A stretch of 59,648 nucleotides of DNA from Spirochaetota bacterium. GTDB taxonomy: Bacteria > Spirochaetota > UBA4802 > JAFGJZ01. Every line of letters begins with the position of its first letter. Position 1 is the stretch's first letter. A program made the position numbers and the translations under genes. The notes below the pieces were generated by a model. That model was not told the origin of the DNA. It saw only the letters and a program-made list of their open reading frames with translations, and did no database searches. Positions 47,945 through 55,577 of the stretch are shown piece by piece. The stretch spans positions 1-59,648 of the forward strand of contig JAFGJZ010000185.1 in assembly GCA_016928815.1 (NCBI GenBank). Direction: 5' to 3'.

Positions 47945-49645
47945 ATGCATTTTTTAGATGAATCACATATCCTGATTTTTCTTTTTCAGCTTTTCATCAT
48001 TCTTATTCTTGCAAGAGCAGCCGGTGAAATCTGCAGAAGAATTAAACAGCCGGTATTAACGGCTGAACTTCTGGTCGGAATACTTCTCGGACCGACCATT
48101 CTCGGACGGATATCTCCTGAATTTTTTTCATTCCTTTTCCCTGATAATGTTGTACAGCAGACGATGCTGGAAATTGTCTCATGGATTGGAGTTCTTTTCC
48201 TTCTGCTGGACACAGGACTTGAAATTGACTTTTCATCTGCATGGCGTCAGAAAGGAAATGCATTGATCATTGCTTTTTCAGATATAATTGTACCGATGGC
48301 AATTGCATTCATTCCAAGTTTTCTTCTGCCCGACACATATCTCGCTGATGTTGACAGAAGACTTTTTTTTGCTCTGTTCATGGCAGTAGTAATGACAATC
48401 AGCGCTATGCCCATCGCCTCAAGAGTAATGCATGATCTGAATATTCTTAAAACTGAAATCGGTTATCTGACAATGTCCGCACTTGCTGTAAACGACATCA
48501 TTGGATGGATTCTTTTTACAATTATTTTAGGTCTGTTTGCACAGACAGCATTCAGTTACATTACCATCTTTTTCATATTCATTTCAGTTATCGGTTTTTC
48601 TGTCATCGCTCTGACATTAGGAAGATATTTTTCCACCTTCACAATAAATTATTTCCATAAAAAAAACATGCCGGAACCCGGATCATCTTTTACGTTTGCA
48701 TGTCTTCTGGGATTATTATTCGGAGGGATAACTCAGACACTTGGAATACATGCTCTATTCGGATTTTTCATAGCTGGTATCATTGTAGGTGAAGCAAAAA
48801 ATCTGAAAGAGGAAACCAGAACAGTAATATCTCAGATGGTGCATTCACTATTTGTTCCGATTTTTTTTGTAAATATCGGTCTGAAAATTGATTTCATCGC
48901 TAATTTCGACATTTTTCCTGTAACCATAGTTACAATAATCGGCATAGCTGCGAGATTCACCGGAGCGTGGATCGGAACATTTTTTTCCAAAGTTCCCAAG
49001 CTGAATAGAAATCTAATATCTATTGCTCACACACCCGGCGGCATGATGGAAATTGTGGTAGCAATGCTTGCTTTTGAATCAGGACTGATAACATCAAAAA
49101 TATTTATTGCGATTGTTGTAAGTGCAGTAGTATCATCAATTACAATCGGACCATGGATGCGTCATGCACTTAACAGAAGAAAAGATATTTCCATCCTGAA
49201 TTTTCTCAACACAGATTCAGGAATAGTAATTCTTCATACACAGGAATGCAATGACGCGATATCATCAGTTACAGAAAGAGTCAAAAAGACAATTAAAAAT
49301 TCCGATCCGGAAGCGATACGAAATGAAATTTCAAAAAGAGAAAATGAATTCTCCACTGCCGTGGGGCATTGCATAGCAATACCGCATGTCAGAATGAAAT
49401 CGATTAAGGACCCTGTAATAATTTTTGCATTTTCACCGCAGGGAATCGACTGGAATGCACCTGACGGCAAACCCGTACATTTTTTATTTTTTCTTTTTTC
49501 ACCGCAATTATCAAATGATCTTCACATTGAAATTCTATCTAAAATTGTAAAAGAAATGAAAATTGACTCAAATCAGAAATTACTATTGGAGTCTGAGAAC
49601 AAGGAAGCAGTTTCAAAAGCACTTAAAAGTATTTTTCAAAAATAA
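47945..49645 (+). CDS. CPA2-type Na+/H+ (or K+/H+) antiporter fused to a PTS EIIA type-2 domain
   Basis: N-terminal antiporter (RIKQPVLTAELLVGILLGPTILG; LGIHALFGFFIAGIIVGE) and C-terminal GHCIAIPHVRMKSIKDPVIIFAFSPQGIDW (EIIA His). Confidence 0.85.
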   Translation: MHFLDESHILIFLFQLFIILILARAAGEICRRIKQPVLTAELLVGILLGPTILGRISPEFFSFLFPDNVVQQTMLEIVSWIGVLFLLLDTGLEIDFSSAWRQKGNALIIAFSDIIVPMAIAFIPSFLLPDTYLADVDRRLFFALFMAVVMTISAMPIASRVMHDLNILKTEIGYLTMSALAVNDIIGWILFTIILGLFAQTAFSYITIFFIFISVIGFSVIALTLGRYFSTFTINYFHKKNMPEPGSSFTFACLLGLLFGGITQTLGIHALFGFFIAGIIVGEAKNLKEETRTVISQMVHSLFVPIFFVNIGLKIDFIANFDIFPVTIVTIIGIAARFTGAWIGTFFSKVPKLNRNLISIAHTPGGMMEIVVAMLAFESGLITSKIFIAIVVSAVVSSITIGPWMRHALNRRKDISILNFLNTDSGIVILHTQECNDAISSVTERVKKTIKNSDPEAIRNEISKRENEFSTAVGHCIAIPHVRMKSIKDPVIIFAFSPQGIDWNAPDGKPVHFLFFLFSPQLSNDLHIEILSKIVKEMKIDSNQKLLLESENKEAVSKALKSIFQK

Positions 49646-49681
49646 TTTCAAACGGTAAAGTATAACCGGATTATATATTCA

Positions 49682-49930
49682 GGATCAATAGTGTTATTAT
49701 CCATGGGTGCGCTTACAGCGAAAGAATATTTTAATATTGGCGACCTTATATGAATTACAGCTGCAGGAGCGGTAATCGGCGATAACATTAATTATTTCAT
49801 TGGTAAAAAATTCGGACATGGCGAAAACGGTCTGGCACCGATTGATTATATTTACAATAAATTACCTGAATACGAATCTGATCAGGTTAAATATCCCGAC
49901 ATTGACTTTTTTGTTTCGGATATTATATAA
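49682..49930 (+). pseudogene. Decayed DedA-like (SNARE-associated) gene fragment with in-frame TGA
   Basis: Reading GSIVLLSMGALTAKEYFNIGDLI*ITAAGAVIGDNINYFIGKKFGHGENGLAP...; TGA at 49751-49753; no N-terminus or full C-terminus. Confidence 0.65.
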
Positions 49931-49936
49931 CTTAAT

Positions 49937-50001
49937 CGCCTGTCTATCACCTGCTACATCGCCTGCAGATAATCTGCAGACTCGTCTGTGTTTGAACAGG
50001 C
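49937..50001. repeat. Left RAYT-flanking repeat/palindrome cluster
   Basis: CGCCTGTCTATCACCTGCTACATCGCCTG + TGCAGAT-a-ATCTGCA + CAGAC-tc-GTCTG + closing AACAGGC. Confidence 0.85.
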
Positions 50002-50011
50002 AACATGATAA

Positions 50012-50647
50012 TTAAAGTGTTAATTTCGGATTAATATCAAATTGGCAATCAAGTATTCTAGATTTTAAAAGCAGAGTATTCTTAAATTTTTCTTCATATT
50101 TGAGAAACTCACTTATACGTTCATTTTCATCTTCATGCAAATCCATATAAGTTTTATGTCTAGTGACAGGCAATATTCCCTGATAGTCAGGAATTATATA
50201 ATGATTTATTGTATCATATTCATACATACCCGGTTTAGAAACATAACCCTTTCTAACTGGATTATAAGCACAATACCACAATGAAATCAATGCATACAAA
50301 TCAGGATTTTTAGATTGCTCAAAATATTTTCGTCCATATCTGTTATTCCATAAAGGACCTATACGTCTGATCGTTTTATTATAATGCCTGGTAAACATAG
50401 ATTTAGCTACTTTCATAGCCTCCGGAAGTATCTGATCATCATTTGGCGTCGTAAATATCATATGTACATGGTCATCAAGAATTGTCAGTGCATTAAGTTC
50501 TATCGGGTAGTTTTCAGTAATGTACCACATCATACTGACAAATAATGATTTTGGCCAGTCACCTGCCAGACACTGCTCAAAATTTAGAATTCGTGTAAAA
50601 ACATGGGTTGATATTTCCGCAGAATCAATTTCACAAAGTAATCCCAT
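50012..50647 (-). CDS. REP-associated tyrosine (Y1/IS200-like) transposase, RAYT
   Basis: ILDDHVHMIF (HUH), RHYNKTIRRIGPLWNNRYGRKYFEQ, YCAYNPVRKGYV (candidate catalytic Tyr helix); AGGAGG before ATG at 50647. Confidence 0.82.
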   Translation of the reverse strand: MGLLCEIDSAEISTHVFTRILNFEQCLAGDWPKSLFVSMMWYITENYPIELNALTILDDHVHMIFTTPNDDQILPEAMKVAKSMFTRHYNKTIRRIGPLWNNRYGRKYFEQSKNPDLYALISLWYCAYNPVRKGYVSKPGMYEYDTINHYIIPDYQGILPVTRHKTYMDLHEDENERISEFLKYEEKFKNTLLLKSRILDCQFDINPKLTL

Positions 50648-50760
50648 AACTCCTCCTTTATTATTCCTCATTTATATAACAGTAAAAACATGAAATATTT
50701 TAAAAGTTTTTTACTGATTTATGATTTTTTTTTAAATTTATTGATTTAACACTATTTTTT

Positions 50761-50860
50761 ACCTGCTTCATCGCCTGTCTATCACCTGCTGCATCGCCTG
50801 TCTATCACCTGCTTCATCGCCTGTCTATTACCTGCAGACTTGTCAGTGTCTGGACAGGCG
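50761..50860. repeat. Right RAYT-flanking cluster: three tandem 23-bp units ending in a nested hairpin
   Basis: ACCTGCTTCATCGCCTGTCTATC at 50761, 50784, 50807; CGCCTGTC (50818-50825)/GACAGGCG (50853-50860) with inner CAGAC/GTCTG. Confidence 0.93.
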
Positions 50861-50928
50861 CGGTAGTGTAAAACAGCTTGACTTTTCCTCAGAATAAAAA
50901 ATATAAAGAAAGAAAAACAGGTGAAAGC

Positions 50929-51582
50929 ATGAAAATATTAAATAACATTTTAAAGGCGATGAAAGTACCGGGTTTTCGTGACAAGGATAACGAATATAAA
51001 AATAACCCTGACTATGCCGTAAGAAGAAGTCTTTTCAGGGAATATAATCCTAAATCGGTAAAAATTGTAATGCTTGGCGACTCTATCACACAGGCACCCG
51101 ACTGGAATGAACTTCTCGGAAGAACGGATGTCGTTAACCGCGGAATCAGCGGGGATATCACACAGGGTTTTATCAGCAGAATGAAAGAGATCTATAAATT
51201 AAATCCGGAATTCTGTCTCATTATGGGCGGAATAAATGACATTACCAAGAACCTTGCAACTGTTGATGAAATATGCCGTAATTATGAACAGATTGTAACA
51301 GGACTCATAAAAAAATACATTAAACCGGTCATTCAGTCAACAATATATGTTGCGGCGGGATTTGATGATGCACCTCAAATAAACATCAAAGTGAAGGAAT
51401 TAAACTCAAGACTTGTTCTGCTTGCGGAAAAACATAATGCCGTTTTTATTAACGTGAATTCTGTTTTAGCCACTGATGATGTTCTAAAACCTGAATTTAC
51501 ATATGACGAACTTCATCTGCTCGGCAGCGGTTATGCAAAATGGCGCGATCTTCTGCTGGATGGATTTTTAAAAACAGTTTAA
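50929..51582 (+). CDS. GDSL/SGNH hydrolase
   Basis: VMLGDSITQAPDW; NRGISGDIT; LIMGGINDI; DELHLLGSGY. Confidence 0.88.
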   Translation: MKILNNILKAMKVPGFRDKDNEYKNNPDYAVRRSLFREYNPKSVKIVMLGDSITQAPDWNELLGRTDVVNRGISGDITQGFISRMKEIYKLNPEFCLIMGGINDITKNLATVDEICRNYEQIVTGLIKKYIKPVIQSTIYVAAGFDDAPQINIKVKELNSRLVLLAEKHNAVFINVNSVLATDDVLKPEFTYDELHLLGSGYAKWRDLLLDGFLKTV

Positions 51583-51598
51583 ATTGAATAAAAGATAT

Positions 51599-51626
51599 CC
51601 CTCAATGTCTCCACTGACATTGAGGG
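51599..51626. terminator. Perfect 11-bp-arm hairpin between convergent genes
   Basis: CCCTCAATGTC-tccact-GACATTGAGGG. Confidence 0.65.
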
Positions 51627-51642
51627 CAGCGCTTGATTAATT

Positions 51643-52491
51643 CTATTTTAATCTGTGTTTTATGAATGTTCCTTCTGAAAGCTCATTGAATGCAGTATCC
51701 AGCTCTTCTGCAGTATTCATTACGATCGGCCCCCGCCATGCCACCGGTTCATTCAGAGGTCTTCCGGCAAAAAATATAAATGAAGAATCATCTACTGCTG
51801 AAACGGACACACCGGGTCCCATATCAAAAATTATCATTGCATCTGAAGATATTGATCTTTTATCGAATCCGGTCAGAATACTTCCCTTGTAAAGATAGCA
51901 GAACGCCTTATACCCGTCAGGTATATCAATAGTAATATCTTTACCGGCTGTAAGAGATATGTCGGCATACATGGGACTGCCTGAAATATCATCCGATGCT
52001 CCGGCGACACCTTTAAAATTGCCGGATATGACCTTTGCCTGAATGCCATCCGCACTGTAAACGGGAATATTTTCCGAAGAGATATCACGGTATTTCGGAA
52101 CCGACATTTTATTTTCAGCTGGAAGGTTTACCCAAAGCTGAAAGCCTGAAAGATAATCGGGCGCATGCTCAGGCATTTCCTGATGAACTATTCCGCTCCC
52201 GGCAGTCATCCACTGGACATCTCCCGGGCCGATGACGCCTTTGTTTCCTAGACTATCTCCGTGTTCCACCCTGCCGTTTAACATATATGTCACTGTTTCA
52301 ATTCCGCGATGCGGATGCCATGGAAAGCCCTTAATGTAATCATCCGGATTTTTTGAACCGAAATGATCAAAAAGAAGAAACGGATCAGTTAATGAAGTAT
52401 CATGAAAACCGAAAACCCTTTTAAGTTTAACACCTGCTCCCTCCATCACATAATTACCGGTCAGTATTTCTTTAATTCCGCATTCTGCCAT
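51643..52491 (-). CDS. Pirin family protein
   Basis: DPFLLFDHFG; FPWHPHRGIETVTYMLNGRVEHGDSLGN; WMTAGSGIVHQEMPE. Confidence 0.94.
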   Translation of the reverse strand: MAECGIKEILTGNYVMEGAGVKLKRVFGFHDTSLTDPFLLFDHFGSKNPDDYIKGFPWHPHRGIETVTYMLNGRVEHGDSLGNKGVIGPGDVQWMTAGSGIVHQEMPEHAPDYLSGFQLWVNLPAENKMSVPKYRDISSENIPVYSADGIQAKVISGNFKGVAGASDDISGSPMYADISLTAGKDITIDIPDGYKAFCYLYKGSILTGFDKRSISSDAMIIFDMGPGVSVSAVDDSSFIFFAGRPLNEPVAWRGPIVMNTAEELDTAFNELSEGTFIKHRLK

Positions 52492-52604
52492 GCAGCCTCC
52501 TTTCTAAAACTCTGATAAAATACATTATATCAGAAAAAATATAAATAGCAATTTTTTACAATATCTGCAAAAGCAGTTATGGTATTTTATAACAGAGGCT
52601 GATT

Positions 52605-53501
52605 ATGAAAAAATCGGATTTTACACTAATTATTGCTGTCATATGCTGGGGAATGTCATTTATCTGGACCAAAGAAGCTTTATCAACCCTTTCAGTCTAT
52701 TCTATTATTTTCATACGATTCTCAAGTGCTTCTCTGATTCTATTTTTTATTTCAGTACTAATGAAAAAAAATCTGAAAATCGGTTCAGGAATACTGAAAA
52801 TGATCATTTTAACTATGTTCCAGCCTTTTGCTTATTTTCTGTTTGAAACAAACGCATTAAAATATATTTCAACCCAGAAAGCTTCTCTAATAGCCGCAAC
52901 TATTCCGATTTTTGTACTTGTTATTACATCATTTCAGAAAAAAAAATTGCCCGGAATAATGAGCATCATTTCAGTATTCATTTCCATTGCAGGAATAATA
53001 CTCTTACTGGGAATAAATTTTGGAGTATCGGAAACAGGGACTTCACTAAAGGGCAACGTTCTAATGTTCGGAGCTGTTATCTCTGCAGCCGTGTATATCC
53101 TGCTTACGAATTATTTTGCTGGAGAGTTTGACATTTTTGTCATTACCTTTTATCAGATGCTACTCGGATCAGTCATGCTGCTGCCGCTTTTTGTAGCTGA
53201 TAATTGTTTCAACGGAACTGTTCATATCACACCACCGGCTGCAGCGGGTCTGTTTTTCCTGGTTATATTTTCAACTATTACAGGATTTCTCAGTTACAAT
53301 TATTCCATATCAAAATCGAGTACATCCAAATCTGCACTTTATCTGAATGCTGTACCTGTTGTAACAATAATTGCGGCATTTATCATACGGAAAGAGATTC
53401 TTACAGCCATGGAGTTTTCCGGTGCTGTTCTGATTATAACATCACTTTATCTAATAACTAAAACTTCAGGGGGTACAATTGAAACAGATAATTCTTATTA
53501 A
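52605..53501 (+). CDS. EamA/DMT-superfamily transporter
   Basis: Ten hydrophobic segments; WGMSFIWTKEAL; second EamA repeat. Confidence 0.9.
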   Translation: MKKSDFTLIIAVICWGMSFIWTKEALSTLSVYSIIFIRFSSASLILFFISVLMKKNLKIGSGILKMIILTMFQPFAYFLFETNALKYISTQKASLIAATIPIFVLVITSFQKKKLPGIMSIISVFISIAGIILLLGINFGVSETGTSLKGNVLMFGAVISAAVYILLTNYFAGEFDIFVITFYQMLLGSVMLLPLFVADNCFNGTVHITPPAAAGLFFLVIFSTITGFLSYNYSISKSSTSKSALYLNAVPVVTIIAAFIIRKEILTAMEFSGAVLIITSLYLITKTSGGTIETDNSY

Positions 53502-53883
53502 TCGGAATCTTACGCCGGGAATTGCCGCAAATACCTGTGCAGTAATCGGCATGACTTTCGGTAAACTGAATCCTGAAATAGTCGGCTGCGACATCAGCGA
53601 CAAAAGCAACTTCGTACATAGCGGCATAACTGCATTTCCTGTTCCGGTTTTAAGTGCTAATAGTGATGAGATCAGGGAAATATATAAAAAAGTGCAGAAT
53701 GAATTTAACGGAATTATTCAGGCAGTTCCATTTACAAAAATTGCCCAAAGCTCAAAGAATTATGAGGAATACCGGTACCGTATGTCGCAAACTGATATTT
53801 CAGAAATTGAATTTAACGGATTAGGACTTCGCGGAGATAAAAAAACGATTAATCAGCTTTCAGGACACATGAAATTATTTTAA
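53479..53883 (+). CDS. DUF2000 family protein
   Basis: NLTPGIAANTCAVIGMTFGKL; FPVPVLSA; GLGLRGDKKTINQLSGHMKLF. Confidence 0.82.
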   Translation: MKQIILINRNLTPGIAANTCAVIGMTFGKLNPEIVGCDISDKSNFVHSGITAFPVPVLSANSDEIREIYKKVQNEFNGIIQAVPFTKIAQSSKNYEEYRYRMSQTDISEIEFNGLGLRGDKKTINQLSGHMKLF

Positions 53884-54731
53884 GGCCCTGATCCGGAATA
53901 ACTGACAGATTTAACATACTGTCCTGGAGTAATACCTGTAAAGTCCTTAAAAGTTTTTATGAAATGACTCTGATCGGTAAATCCAAGCTGATAGGATATT
54001 TCAGCCGAACTTAAACCTTTTTCAAGAAGATTATATGAACTTATTATTTTCAGGTTAATCAGATATTTATGGGGAGTTATTCCTGTTTCATTTTTAAATA
54101 TCCGCAGAAAATGATAAGGACTTAAATTAACACTCATTGATATGTCTTCAAGAGATAAATTTTCCTCAATTTTTTCATTCATGTATTCAATTGCTTCAGT
54201 TACATTTTTTTTACTGTTTTCAAGATTAATTAAATCCTGATGCTCAACAAGCATTTCGATACAGGAATAAACTTTTTCTTCAACTTCAAGTACGGCTGCA
54301 TTACTGAGTATTAATTTGTACAGCAATTTTAATTTAGTTACAAGAGACTCCTTCCTGATAACTTTGTGAAGCAGTTTCTGATTTCCGGATGTTGCACCTG
54401 TTATTTCCATTATTTTCTTTTGAAACCAGTTCTCATTGATGTAAAACATGTAATATGACCACAATGAATCAGGAACAGGATTGCAGCAGTGTTTCTGCCT
54501 AGGATTTACGACTACAACATCATTTGATGAGACATTAAACTTTTCATCACCAATACTGACCTCAGCGCTTCCGCCGAGAATTAGTCCGATAGAAAATGTC
54601 CGGTGCATATGTTCTTTAAATGATTTCACACTGAAAGTTGAATTTCTGACTGAAATGATTTCATCGTTTTTATATTTATAAATGCAGGTAGAATCTTTCA
54701 AATGACTTCTCCGCGGCTGTTTTTTCACCAA
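53880..54731 (-). CDS. AraC-family transcriptional regulator
   Basis: N-terminal cupin-like domain; two C-terminal HTHs (LSLEDISMSVNLSPYHFLRIFKNETGITPHKYLI; SAEISYQLGFTDQSHFIKTFKDFTGITPGQY). Confidence 0.93.
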   Translation of the reverse strand: MVKKQPRRSHLKDSTCIYKYKNDEIISVRNSTFSVKSFKEHMHRTFSIGLILGGSAEVSIGDEKFNVSSNDVVVVNPRQKHCCNPVPDSLWSYYMFYINENWFQKKIMEITGATSGNQKLLHKVIRKESLVTKLKLLYKLILSNAAVLEVEEKVYSCIEMLVEHQDLINLENSKKNVTEAIEYMNEKIEENLSLEDISMSVNLSPYHFLRIFKNETGITPHKYLINLKIISSYNLLEKGLSSAEISYQLGFTDQSHFIKTFKDFTGITPGQYVKSVSYSGSGP

Positions 54732-54904
54732 TATGTAAAAAATTATTAAAATAAAAATTCTGATATAACAGCATAAATTGAATTTTATGAATTATATTGT
54801 TAATTTCAGGATCAATTTAATTGAATTCCGGAATTAAATGCAATATATTTATTATAAACTGACTTCATTTTTACCTGGAAATTATTTTTTTATGGAGAGT
54901 ATTT

Positions 54905-55540
54905 ATGAAACATTTAAAATCAATTACAGTTTTTACAGTTATTCTGATTTCCTCAACAATTGTTTTCGCACAGATCTCCACAGACAAAAAAGAAAGAGAT
55001 AGAAATTTTCAGCCGGATGAAATTAACAGACTTGCAGACCGGTTCCAGAAATCTCTGGCGGAAAACAGGATTGAAATGCTGAATATCATGCACCGCCTCG
55101 ATGAAGAAAACATACCTATTGAAGAAAGGACTCTTGTTAATAGAATCATTGCAGTTCGCGAAAAATGTACTAACCTCAGCAAAACAGGTCTGGAACAGAT
55201 TAAAAATAAAATCACTATTGAAGCAATCAGGGATACATTGCGTGAACTTGACAGAAATGAGCAGTTGCTCGGACTTTTATACAGATCTCTTGATAAAAAC
55301 CGGGAACTTCGAAGATTAAATGAACTTTCAAAAGAATTCAGCGGCAATAAAGATCTGAAAAAATCAGTTACCCAAATGGAAAAACTTCTGAATAAAATGA
55401 TTAAGCTTGAAAATGAAAGAATGAAGCTCAATGATGAATTTATGAAAACAGAAGATGATATCAACCGGCTCAGGGATCACATTAAAGAACTTGAACAGGA
55501 AAACAGACCCGTCCCGCCTGACAGTCAACAGAACAGATAA
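54905..55540 (+). CDS. Secreted coiled-coil hypothetical protein
   Basis: Signal peptide ITVFTVILISSTIVFAQ and long charged helices. Confidence 0.55.
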   Translation: MKHLKSITVFTVILISSTIVFAQISTDKKERDRNFQPDEINRLADRFQKSLAENRIEMLNIMHRLDEENIPIEERTLVNRIIAVREKCTNLSKTGLEQIKNKITIEAIRDTLRELDRNEQLLGLLYRSLDKNRELRRLNELSKEFSGNKDLKKSVTQMEKLLNKMIKLENERMKLNDEFMKTEDDINRLRDHIKELEQENRPVPPDSQQNR

Positions 55541-55577
55541 CTGTCAGTATGCGTTGACACAATTTCCGTGTGCACTA

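Noticed and set aside
49751-49753. TGA in the DedA-like fragment as selenocysteine or TGA=Trp recoding
   Set aside because: Other genes in the window use TGA as a stop (e.g. panB/HD-GYP junction). The fragment lacks both gene ends, so pseudogenisation is simpler.
49800-50015. 71-aa plus-strand ORF running into the left repeat cluster
   Set aside because: It is out of frame with the DedA-like remnant and has no recognisable motifs.
50761-50860. Regularly spaced repeats as a CRISPR array
   Set aside because: The 23-bp units are directly contiguous with no unique spacers, and no cas genes are nearby. They fit RAYT/REP-like flanking repeats better.
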